DNA from: Basidiobolus meristosporus CBS 931.73
Lineage: Eukaryota > Basidiobolomycota > Basidiobolomycetes > Basidiobolales > Basidiobolaceae
DNA length: 64,000 nt
Direction: 5' to 3'
NCBI GenBank assembly: GCA_002104905.1
Contig: MCFE01000340.1
Location: 27,854-91,853, forward strand
Shown here: piece after piece, positions 36,050-47,837 of the stretch
How the letters are laid out: each line of letters starts with the position of its first letter
Position numbering within the stretch: position 1 is the first letter of the stretch
Program-made: the position numbers and the translations under genes
Notes under the pieces: model-generated
The model's input: only the letters and a program-made list of their open reading frames with translations
The model's database searches: none
Told to the model about the DNA's origin: nothing

Positions 36050-38393
36050 TCAAGAGTTCAGTCTCTGCATGGTACTTTCAATGTCTTTCAAGATCCCCAG
36101 GTACCTAAAGCACTGGGCCCATTGCGCTTTTAGTTTGTCCATGGCACTGTAGTTGATGTCAAGGCACTGCTTGGCCGTTGTGCTGATTCGTTGATCTTTC
36201 GAGAACATATTCTTAACATGAATCCCGGCCGAGATGTATGTGATTAATGGTATGCTAGAGTGTACAAAGTACTCGGGTGTGGCTTGGATCTTGCTAAGGA
36301 TTTCGGTGATTCCGTTGGCGGAGGATATACAGCGATCGAAGGAAGAATTGGCAAATGTAAGGGACACCGGGAAGGTCGGGCCCGAGTCGGTACATCCAAT
36401 GTTGGATCGATGCAAGGTGATTAGGGCTGCGTAATACATCAGCCGTATCCATACAGCAAATCTTCCGTTGAGCCCGGGTGGCAAGGGATCGCCCGGGCCA
36501 AACTGAAACTTGGTGGGCAACGAAATATTCCATGAAACCAACGCGGCATCCAGAATGGCGAATTCGGCGTGCAAACTGGAGGGAGATCCACGGGATAACT
36601 TCAGCCGGTTTTGGAATTGGTATACACGCCCCATAATGGTAGTCAGGGTTACGAGATAGGCCAGGCCGCCTGGTGAGGATGAGCCAGGATCCGGATGGTA
36701 ATGGCTGTCCATTGCAGACGCCTGCTCACTACCAAGCTCCCAAGCGCGATCGTCGGAAGGAAGGATAACTTCGCATTCGTTCTCATCAATCACAGTTTGC
36801 CGGCCTGTTCCAATGGATATGATCCGCTCTAAGGCGTACAGAGACCACCATATCCTTCGGCATGTCTCCTTCTCCATCCAGCTGAATTCTTGGAAAACAT
36901 CGATGTCCGTCGCCTTCTCGTCCACGCGGTTCATGCCTATTTCTTGTGCCATCCTTTGAATGCCTCGTTAGCCACCGGCAAAAACACCTCCAGTCATGGA
37001 GAATCACTTACCTCGTCGCCATCCCTGGTTCCAAGGAAAGAACGATCAAAGAAACCTGCGTTTAGTGGCGATTCGTAGGAGAGCTAGAAGAAACAGGTCA
37101 CCTACCGGAATACAGCCAACCTCCGGACCCATGGCCACTGCCATACGCGTGAAGCGCCAGCAAAAATAGTGCTTGAACGTTGGAGATGGTGTGATCGTCG
37201 CAATACTGTCCCATGATTGATTTGGCCCTATTCGCAAAATAATCCCCGGCGGCAAAAGTATGCTTCGAATCAAGATTCCCGGGGTTGACATACCGAGCGG
37301 CAACTGCGTAGACGCAGTTTAGCAACAACTCCGATTGTCTTCCGCTTTCAAGATCCCGCATGAATTTCACCTGGTTCACAATTGGGTATTGGGGGTACAC
37401 CAGGTCAAAGTAGGCATTGATCAACCGCTCGGAGATCTCCGGATACGCTAGAGGCCTTGTAGGGCCTGCATCATATGGGTTGTTGCTGGTTGGCGTGTAT
37501 CCTTCGTCTTTAATGAATGTCCGCACCCGGTTATCGCTCACCCACGAGCGGGTGACAAGATTCACGAGAGTTTCAAAATTATCGCCGGTTGACACTGTGG
37601 CCTGCGGTATGTAGGGGTTGGAGTTGGTACTTGACGACAATACGCCAACCAGAACACTTTGCTTCTGGAGGGGCGCCTCGTTTCCATTCGAGTTGCCGTA
37701 GTGTTCGTTGTGAAGAATGGTGCCGCTGGCGTATCCAGCATTGGCTGGGTGAACTGAAGGACTGGTGGCGCCCAGTTTGGGGGAAACGGGCTCCGTCCGG
37801 GAGGGGTACTCCATATCCATCTCCCTCGAATATTGGCTAGGTGTATGGTCGTTGATGACTGTGGCAAGATATGATGAAGTAGATACAGATGAGTTTGTTT
37901 GAGGGGGGGCGTTTGGGGGTTGTGATTGAGTTTGAACTTGAACTTGGGCGGCTGTGGTTGGCGGTGACCTAGAACTAGAAGCCTCCGGGGACTCTGATCT
38001 GCCACTCCCTTCGGAATCAATATCTTGCATATCATATTCGGCCTTGCCCTCCATTTCGCTCGCTCCCTCTCCTTCGTTTGGCTTTAAGGGCTCTAGCAAT
38101 TTTTCCATCATATCCAGGCGTTTTTCTAGCTTCTCGATGTACCCTTGCCGAGGGCCACGTTTGTTGGTGCTCGGCACATAAGTACACTCAATGTTACGTC
38201 TAGCACAGTTGGCGCACGCTGGTTTACCTCCATCGCAACGCACCTTTTTCTTACGACAGCCTTCGCAAGCTTGGGTGAGTCTTTTTCTCTTAGTTAGCTT
38301 TGAAAAGTCGGTGACTTGGGGACTTGGGAAAGGGTTAATGTGGTTTAAACGGTTCATTTTCTCACCATGATAAGGGGTTTCCCCGGAGAACAT
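36050..38393 (-). CDS. Zn(II)2Cys6 transcription factor with Fungal_trans domain
   Basis: Exons (minus) are 38393-37106, 37024-37012 and 36953-36050, giving 734 residues. The Zn2Cys6 cluster at about 42-69 reads CEGCRKKKVRCDGGKPACANC and then C-T-Y after R-R-N-I-E; spacing is C-X2-C-X6-C-X6-C-X2-C-X6-C. It binds DNA with two zinc ions. A short dimerisation coiled coil follows (YIEKLEKRLDMMEKLLEPL), then a low-complexity S/P/Q linker. The Fungal_trans middle homology region starts near 310 (ISERLINAYFDLVYPQYPIV) and includes GSGHGSGGWLYSG and WMEKETCRRIWWSLYALER. The 13-nt exon 37012-37024 supplies the missing M-A-T-R before MAQEIGMNR; without it the frame closes. The product is a nuclear regulator; no target pathway is evident because no metabolic cluster surrounds it. 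Confidence 0.9.
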
Positions 38394-39034
38394 TCAGTGG
38401 ATAGTAATGCTATGGAAAGTCACTGTCGAAGCGTATCGAAGGACTAGAGGGGGGTCTGTGGAAAATGCAAACTTCTACACTAACGTTGGGGCTGTACGGA
38501 TTAGTAGGAGATAGGCTGGAACCGGTGACTTGGAACTGGCTGCGAATATATCGTTCGGCTATGAAGTTGGTCAAGATAAAACGGAGAAGAAAGAGGATGC
38601 GAAACAATATGCGCGATCAGAGTGAAGAAGCCCGATATGAATGCGACTGATAGTTGAAGGAAAATTAAGCGAGATTAGGGACTGACATCATATGTGTGGG
38701 GAGAATCCAAGATTCGCAAATGAACAAAAAATAGGCCCAATCTGTGTAATCGTTGAAAAGATTCCGATCCCGCAGCTCAGCGAAATTATCAGAGTTGGTT
38801 CGTCCTCAAGTAGGACAAAACCAATTTCCATGGACTGAATTAGTAACACTATTTCTATTGAGGTAGGGGATAAATGTACGGAATGGGAAATGCAGTTCCG
38901 ATAGAGCAGGAAGCCGACAACTTGATTTGACCATGTAACCGAAGTCAATGTGTCATCCAAATGAGTCCAAGGCGGCCCTCTGCCATTATGGAGGAAAACA
39001 ACCGCATCTCGGATTATCCAGCGCTCGTTGCGAG

Positions 39035-39082
<48 letters not shown>

Positions 39083-42000
39083 CTTCGGGCAGTGGTTGAG
39101 TGGCAAACACTGTAGCACCTGTGCTGCACACGGGCCTCCAAATTTGGCAGTCGCTAGGAGCACCTATGCAAGTGCACCTCATCGTATCCACGCTTCCAGA
39201 TCCCAACTGCCATTAGTCTGACTGGTATTACTGCCAGATGAATGGGCGTCCGACCGAGAATCCGTAACCGCCAAGAGAAAACTCTGTTGGAAACATCACA
39301 CCGGATCACTTGACCTCGAATACATATGCCATCAAGAGATGATTTCGGCACTTCTTGCTCCGCGGCTTCCGCTTGGCTGTCGATCATCTTGCGCATATAG
39401 CACTTCACCCAACCTGGGAACCACACCGAACACGCCTGCCCCAGAAATCCCCTGGCAAATTAACATTCAGTATGCTGGCCAAGAATAACCTCCACACCAC
39501 ATCGTATGCCAATCGCAAGTCTCACGAGAGTCCAGGAGGAATTACAATCCCCATTCAAGCCAATGGGGTGGCCCCTCTTAATCAATTCTAAGCTATGCAG
39601 TCTCAACAACCAAGTATCTCTCAGCGAATCTGGGCGAGCTAAATCTTAGTAAGCGGTACTTTTTGGCCTGTACTGAGCACACCTGGTCTCTGATCAGCCA
39701 ATCGGGTGATCCTGGCTGCTGGTATATCCGATATTAAGAGGCGGAATTAAGAATCTGATGTTTCCAGATAACGCTTCCTTTCCACAACCCAAGTGGTTGG
39801 TATGGTGGTTCAAGCCGGGGCAGGGCCTGGAGCTAATATGCTTCGCTCACTCAATGACGACATTAGTGTTTCAATCGGATAAACTCGTGCTCACCATTCC
39901 ATGCAGCTGATAGGCCAAGGGCGCTATATCCCTTAAATGAGGTGCCTAGGCAGCCCCCAGCAATGATACATGGTTCAATGCATGCGCCCTCCTTTTTCTG
40001 TTTCAGAGGATCGACTGACCTAACCAGGTCAGGCACGTGATAGTCAGCCCGACACGTCAGTCCATCCGGGGGATCTATCCTTTGTGTAGGCACAGCTAAG
40101 TGTCCGGAGCAGCCACCAAGACAAATGGCACTACAGGGTCAAACCATCGATACGCTCGCCCATTGGATCACTGGGCAATTCCCTGTAGATGGACAAGATG
40201 ATCCACTGCACCGCGTTTGCCATTGGCAGTTTAAGTTTGAGTTCAACGCACTGTGACATGGATCCATCAATGTGAGATAGCCGGACCCAATTACCCGACC
40301 ATGAGCAATCCGAAGGCTCAAGATGAAGCGCGGATTTCCTAATCCAGAGTGGTGATGGAGCAAAGCAGCAGCTTGCCCAAGAGCGAAAAGCTGCGCTAGT
40401 CTTGAGTGGCTGAATTAGCCAAGCCAACGTGTGACCTGGCCGAGAAGCCAAAAATAGCCCGGGCTGCGCAATGCATATTCTCATACAGAACTCTAATTTC
40501 GGAGCATTCTCATTGGGCCTATTTCATCGCTTTATTTGTGTTATCTCTGGGAAATTTTCCTTCCATGTATCCGCTGACAATCTCGTTCATAAGATCAAAA
40601 AGCGGCAGCTTTCCTTTTAGAGATGTAGCCGAAAAATATCCATATAAGAAATTATCCCGCCTGGGCGCTCAAGACGAGATTTCGATTTGAGGGCTTGCCG
40701 CTCGCGAGCATAAGTGTTTTAACGGAATCCCCAAGTCCAAGAGAAACTGATGGTCCTTGCAGTAGCGTTTCATTGATTCGATCTATAAGACTAGCCAATT
40801 ACTTATATGGTTAATATCATGATTACTGGGGCGCTTGTTCATTCATCCTGAGAAGTTATACAAACGTGGCACCAATATTGGTACCCAATCCGTTGAAGCA
40901 CTTAAGCTGTCAACCAAGGTATTCCTCTACATTCTTGTATATGCATCAGCTGAACCTGGGCCTTCCTTCCTGATGAATGCTTGAGACTCGCTTGCTCATC
41001 TACATACCACCCATGATCCCCCTATACATAGTCTGCCGAACAGATGAACCAAATATTTATGTCAAACACATTACTGCAAAATAGCACCCTGCCCCCTTTT
41101 TATTTTGTGCTATTGGAATGGTGTTTCCATGCTCTGCATTCAGCACCAGAAATACGAAATCCTGACCGAATCATGTTTACCAATTCCTTGGTCAATAGAT
41201 CTTGAGTACCTTACCATCTGCTGAAGATATCAATTCGTTCCAGGTTCCAGATCTCACTACAGATGCATCATTTCATTCGTTGCCAAATATATTCTGTTGG
41301 CATACTCTACCAAGTCCCTTCCCCCACTTGCTGCTTGGCTACAGAGCTAGTGAATAATGCCTAACACATGGTATATAAATGACAATTTACACATTGGCTT
41401 GCTCTTGCTCCATTACTGTCTGTAGATAATAGGAGCAGTATATCTTGTGGTAGCATTCGTCAGAGAATACATCGATTCATACTCTGAGTTGTGGATATAC
41501 TGGGAGATAGCAACACTCCCAACCCTTACACATATGTCTCAATAACATAATCCTTTGATTTTGCAAAACGGACCAACAGACATCAAGCCCACTGGTATCC
41601 TGACGCTCCCAATTTCTTTCCGATTCCTACTTACCTCAATGCAGTAGGCTGCTGACATATTGCGTTTCCCTAGTAGATATTTTTGATGGGTCTCATTAAA
41701 TCACCACATGTGAATCGGTAGAAATCAACCTTGGGTGATAAAGCAAGTGGGGCTGGGCACTTGAAAGGTATTTTGGGATTAATAAGAAAGCGGGGCTTTC
41801 ACTTGCTAGATTGTTGGATTGAAATGAAGTGTCTATACATTTAGAACAACGCGGGGAGGATCCAACTAGAAGCTCTGGAAAATTTACAACTTTAGGGGAC
41901 TCCCGCAATTTAGAACAAATAATCAAGGTCCTGCTGAAAGAGTGATGGAGGCTTGGGGATTATTTGGGGATTTAGAAAAAGTATGGTTTTTTGCTTACCA

Positions 42001-45000
42001 TATAGAAATGTACTCACAAGGTTTCGTTAATTTAATAAGAATGCTTTGATCAATAGCCCAACAGGCTGCGTACAAAGTCTGGAGTCATTTGGAGGTGTTG
42101 GAAATATTTGATTACTTCCAGTATTTCACAATATCCAAGAATCAGTGAACATCATGCAAAACTATTTTCAAGTGAATAGACATCAAATTCAATCAAAGTA
42201 GGATTTTTATGGTTTAAGGATGGTTGGGTGATAAGTTGGATTTTTGGAACATGCTTCATTCCAATTCAAAAGTCCTCAAGTGAAAACCACCCTTTCTTCT
42301 AAATGCTTGAAACAATATTCAATTTCCCACTGCCACCTTCAACATGAGTACCCCAGAAACCCAAGAAAGTTGCAACTTTGAAATTTAAAAGTTGGCAACA
42401 TTATTAAACTGGTAAACTCCAAAGTCGCAAACGCACTTCGTACTCATGAACCTACTGGTGACAGCCACTAAACTCCATATTCGGCCGAATGTATAGGGTA
42501 CTCATGACCAATGCGCTTAGAAACAACCAAACTTGTAACTCTGCCAATTGATGCCTATCATACAATCAACTATATTGAAGATCATCAGTCATGGATAAAA
42601 TGGCAGAAGGGACAGGATGTGACTAGACCAAAATAAAAGCAGTGAATATTTGACAGCAGTGGCCATTGATATGATCCGTACTAAATCTGAGCCAATGCGT
42701 CAAAAATGAGGTATTACATGATAGCCGCTTAATCTCACCAAATGTCTCTAATACCGCACCCAGCGCAACTTCCAAACACCAAGAGTCTTGGTCGGAGTTG
42801 CACAAACCGCGGTTGATAATTCACTAACAAACAGTCCTCTGCCTTCTCAATAGTCCAACCCACGTCCGTAACCCATTCTAATTTGGTTCCCTACTAGTTT
42901 AATAAAGGGGCCCTTGCTTTTCGTTTTGGTTAATTCCAGATCCCAATGGAATCCGGGATGTCTAGTCATCCAATAGGTTCCTGTTGGAAATTGTATCAAT
43001 GCTGGGGACTTGGGTGGCCAACATGCTTTTGTCTTGCACCAAGTGGCCCGGATATAGATACCCTCTCATCGGCCAGGGACTAGATTCGGAGCATATTTTG
43101 ACCGCTTGTTCAGGATTGTGGAGATGTGCACAAGATAGCTTTTGGGCGATTCTAGGAGTCCCCATCTTACGAAGACCGTCCACAGTACAACCCCAAGGTT
43201 AGTGTTACCAAATTATCAGCGCTGGCTTATTAAGAGGATGTCACCAGAACAGCTCGGTAAATCTGCTCAAATTGGGTAAAAAGTAGTGACCGACAATTTG
43301 TAAATGGATTCTAATCGAGTGGATTGTGTTACCCAAAGATTCAGCTTCAGCGATTCCTGGCGTGTTGAAATAGCCAAAAGCACAACGACCCAAAAGGTCG
43401 TTGCAGTCCCTAATGGGCAGGGCCCAAGGTGTATGTGCCGGAGATGCTGCTTGAGAATTTATGACGCAAGGTGTGAGCACCACAACGCCCGATGCATTCT
43501 AGCATGTGCCTTTCATACATTGTTACTACTCTGCCAGTATGCATACCACGAAACTGATGGGATTCATCTGGATCATAAATATACGAATCAGTAGATTTGG
43601 GTGCAAAATTTCCCCAGAAATCGCTATTTGTTCCATCGGAATCGTCGAATTCATCTTGCCCACCGCAATTCTGTGGTACAAGCTGACGAGGTGCTTTCCT
43701 TCTGTCACATCTTCATTTCCGAGTACAGCTGCAGGTGAACGCTACTTAGCCGATCACACTTCACCTTCACCTTCACGGCCTAGATTCTGTCAAACAGAGT
43801 TCATTCTATTGGTGCGATTCGGGTTAATCAGAGGATGCTTAACTGCCATCGATAGATATGAACTACATAGGCTATGCTTGCTTTTAGAAACAGGTCTAGC
43901 AATGTACGACACCATCCAAGCATCCAGGTAGCCCTACAGGCTTACAGCCTATAGGACAAGTACAGCGAGCATGTCCGGCCACTGAGAGCCGTCACTGATG
44001 TCTGGACGAGCGCACAGGACCTGATATAACGAAAATACTGAACTAGTGTGGAGACCACTAGAATCCAAAAGTTCCAGCTTTTCCCACCGGTTTCAACAGA
44101 GTTCCAAGAGCAATAGCGTCAGCATTTGTACCAGCTTAGCGTTGCGTAACTAACACCCTCAAATTCGGAGATCTCGATGAGATGAACCAATGAACAGTGC
44201 TTCGTCCCCACCAGACAATAGTGGCTCTTGCATTATTCAGGGCGTTTGATTGCTTGGATTCCAACACACCCACTGCGATGATGTGTATGGAACGCAACTG
44301 AGTGGGAATTTCCTGTCGTTTTCTTATTCTGACAGCAGGGCGTTTCGAACATGTACCCCAGACAAGAGTGCCAGCCCGGCCGATTTTTGCGGGACCAAGG
44401 TCCAGCGGTTGTGTCTTTGAATAACGGGACAAGATAATGCTTGGGTGCAATGCTGCCTAAAGAGTGCCCCATCCGGTTTCTATCTATGCCACTGGCCATT
44501 GGGTTGCCGGAAAACAGAGGTTGTGCCAAAGCGCATGCCCAACCAATCCAGAATTATAGATCCTAAGACATTGGTTCAGATGAGAAAATTCCACTCTCCA
44601 AAGTCAGTCTGATCCTAGGGCTTTCCGTAGCACTCTGAAATCGCAATTGCTCATCAGGAAGCCACTCACCGAAAAGGAAATCCTTGGCTCAAGTGTTTCT
44701 AGTGGTTTTTGTGGCCCAGAAAGGTCCCAGTTTTTTGTTGGGTTGTTATCGCGGACTGCAGGGGTAATGTGGAGCCCGTTGGTATCGAGTGACTACAGAG
44801 CGTTGCTTCAACTCTTCCTAGGCAGGCTCCAACAGGCAAAAGATCGCTGTGGATAACTCGATGTGGTGGGTCAGTCGCACCTCGGTGCAATCCGTAGTAT
44901 TTGTTGTTGACGGCGCACTCCAGCATAAGATTCATCATGGACAACGGCTCGTCACAGCATTGCCGAAGGGGTTTCGGTTTATTTACAGCTTCATGATTGG

Positions 45001-45457
45001 TATGTTTGGGCTGCGATCATCGCTCATGTGATCCGGATCCAACCTTAATCTTTTCGAAGATGCAGCCGGTTGATATGGGACACACGCGATTGGAATTTAT
45101 TAACTTATAATCATTTCCAGCCTTTAAAAGCTTACCCTCAAGCAATTAAGAGTTCTTTGGAATACTAGTTTACTTTGCCTGGAACCAGGAATATCATATC
45201 CTTAAGTGTGGTTTTCTTTGCTTCCTGAAGCGTTGGCCTTTGGTTGCATTTTGTTCTAATTTTATGGTATGTTCAGCCTAATATAAACCACATCTCTTCG
45301 GCAGAAGACCACTGCTTCAGCAAACTTACGCTGCTCTTTAGAACTGAAAACTTCGACATACTGAAATTCTCCATTTCTGTATACTCTGGCAAAATACCCC
45401 CACCTTTGGTGTTGACTACATATTTCTCTCTATCCTTGGGTTATCAATTAACAATAT
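38394..45457. other. 7-kb interval without a supported gene
   Basis: Only short open frames occur on both strands; none shows a domain or a consistent exon chain. The left end should contain the promoter of the Zn2Cys6 gene and the right end that of the FHA kinase. About 40700-42700 is AT-rich and looks like decayed repeat. Small multi-exon genes could be missed. Confidence 0.35.
39038..39081. repeat. (GA)n microsatellite
   Basis: A perfect run of 22 GA dinucleotides. Confidence 0.95.
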
Positions 45458-47305
45458 ATGGCTGATCAACAACTACCGTTCTCACTTGAAGATCCATTAT
45501 TTTCAAAGGGCTCCAGTATGATGGTAGATGAACTTCCCTTAATCGGTCCGCAAGTTACCTCTGATCCTTCGATTGGACAGAGCACCAATGAAGGCACGAT
45601 TCCCACGAAGCGAACTGATTCTCAAGCATCTTTCCTCAGGAAGGCGGAATTTTTGGTCTCAGAAAATGGCTCTACCGAGCCTATTGACTCAACTCCTTCG
45701 AATGATTCTTCTAGCCAAATTGAAGACACTCCTACGACGCATTGGGGGATTCTACAGTCTATTAACCCCGAGTATCCCACCGTTTACCTCAGCAAGACTG
45801 ATGGTCGGGGATATTTGTTGGGAAGACATAGCGAATGTGATGTCATTTTCACTCATCCGCAAATCAGTAACCGACACTGCTTGATTTTCAAGGAAAACAG
45901 AGTAGAGACCCAGACTGGGCCAGTGGACTGCATTTTTATTGAGGATTTGAGCACGAATGGGACCTACGTAAATGGAAAGAAAATAGGGCGTAACCAACGA
46001 AGACAGATCCGGCAAGGGGATTCCATTCAGTTGGCGCGTTACAATTCCAAGTTGCATGAGAAGTTCAACGATAATTTCTACATCTTCAAACAGGTCAGTC
46101 CCGAAACCAATGAACCTGGACTTACTATCAGCAAGAAGTACCTCATCGGCAATACGTTGGGAAGGGGTAATTTCGCCGAGGTGAAGTTAGCCACGGATAG
46201 AACCACCGGCAAAAGATATGCCGTCAAGATTATCAACAAGCGGAGATTCCTCAACAAACCCAAACTCAGCGAGTCCCTGCAGCGGGAGATTGCCATACTT
46301 ATGGCGATCAAACATCCATCCATCATATCAACGCACGGAGTCTACGACGAGCAGGATTTCCTTTACATAGTTCTAGAGCTAGTGGATGGCGGTGAGCTCT
46401 TCGACCTGATCGTCAAGAAACGGCGCTTCACGGAACCAGAAGCGAGAGTTATCTTCTATCAGCTCTTCCAAGCAATTAAATACTTGCATGACCGTGGAAT
46501 CACCCACCGAGATATGAAGCCCGAAAACATTCTCCTGGATCCGCGGGATCCACTGCGGGTGAAGATATCGGACTTTGGCTTGGCCAAGATCGTTGGTGAG
46601 GAGTCATTCATCAAAACCCTCTGCGGAACCCCGAATTATGTCGCACCTGAGGTATTGCAGCCGCCGCAACACCGACAATACTCGAAGAAAGTGGATCTCT
46701 GGAGCCTCGGGGTGATCCTGTATATCTGCTTGTGTGGTTTCCCCCCTTCTCCGGTAGGGCCGCTGTTGTGCATTAGCCCCGTTGATTGTTGCTAACTTGA
46801 GCTTGATGGTAGATGAGCTGGGACCACCAAACATGCAGTCTCAGATCAAAGAGGGAATCTACGGCTTTCCATCCCCGTATTGGGACAATATTTCTCCTGA
46901 AGGTTAGTACGAATTGGCCCTTGGATTGGTGCATTCATCCTAAAGTCTTCTCCAGCCATAAGCTTGATTAAGCAGCTGCTGCAAGTCAATCCAGAAAAGC
47001 GCTTGACGGTGGATGAGGCGTTAGAGCATCCGTGGATGAATGTAGGCAGGCTAGGCTGTTGAGGGCAATTGGTCCGTGTAGCTAACATCTTTCTGTTGCA
47101 GATGGAGAATCAGATGCAAGATGATGCGACCACCGCTCCGTTCTTCAACACTTTGAAGCAGGAGTTCACTCGGGTCCACACCACCTTGTCGCCAGAGAAG
47201 GGGGCAGAGGAGGCTCGGAGCAGCAGCAGTACCAGTTCGATGGCCAAACGTGAGCCTGCATCGCAAGAAGTCGATTCTCCTTCCAAACGGCCCAAAACCT
47301 CTTAG
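45458..47305 (+). CDS. FHA-domain checkpoint kinase, Cds1/CHK2-like
   Basis: Exons are 45458-46753, 46818-46902, 46956-47041 and 47102-47305 (556 residues, all phases consistent). An N-terminal S/T-rich segment is followed by an FHA phosphothreonine-binding domain at about 93-195 (GRHSECDV, ISNRHCLI, STNGTYVNG). The Ser/Thr kinase domain is at about 225-485: glycine loop LGRGNFAEV, AVKII lysine near 253, HRDMKPEN near 349, DFGLAKI near 371, and YVAPEVL. The tail ends SPSKRPKTS, a likely nuclear signal. Cds1/CHK2/Rad53-type kinases relay replication and DNA-damage checkpoints in the nucleus. An oddity sits at the first intron: the in-frame model uses acceptor GATGAG|CTG, which loses the usual F-S-D-E after GFPP. 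The more natural acceptor (AG at 46812) restores those residues only if one base is missing from the C6 run at 46741-46746. Confidence 0.92.
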
Positions 47306-47837
47306 GATTAATACATCTTGCCCACAAGCTCCAGCGGAGAGGGGCCTCTTTTCCGTGGCGTGTACAAGTAGCTTTATCACTCTATTTAAACATCTTTAAA
47401 AAGCATTTCGAGGGAAGTTGCTCCCGTTTTTCTGAATCACCTCCTCTTCCTGTACTCTATCTTGAAGTCTCTCATTTCATTCTACTCATTCACTCGGGCT
47501 GTGTGGTCGAGTTTCTACACTTGAAGATCATCACTGTTATTGTTGTGCTTCCTATGAAGGAATCTTTCGGCTATCAGTTGCCGCTTATGGACATCACTAT
47601 TGATTAAAGACGTACAATAGAAGTTCTGGTCTGGATGCATTCCGTATAGCAACTTTATGTCAAGCACGTTTCTCGCAAAACTGCAGCTCTTCAAGATAGC
47701 TAAGCACAGCGAAGGTTGAGGCATTCAAATAAACTACAGGTTCTATGTACAAATGAGGCAAGGCAGAGAAGGTACAGGCATCCATTTGTTTGTACAAGTA
47801 TCTCTGATCGCTTACTCCCTTCGATCCCATCGAGTTG
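47306..47837. other. Convergent spacer between kinase and SUMO protease
   Basis: This stretch lies between the kinase stop (+) and the protease stop (-) and should hold both 3' untranslated regions. I see no gene in it. Confidence 0.4.

Noticed and set aside
42962-43202. Nearly coextensive open frames on both strands
   Set aside because: Frames on opposite strands over the same bases are expected from composition; no homology was recognised in either.
43304-43931. Two overlapping plus-strand open frames of 96 and 141 residues
   Set aside because: No domain, no supporting splice pattern, and unusual composition; equally long frames occur by chance in this gene-empty interval.
44136-44856. 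Opposed open frames of about 70-105 residues as a possible decayed gene
   Set aside because: Neither strand gives a recognisable motif or an exon chain, so no feature could be supported.
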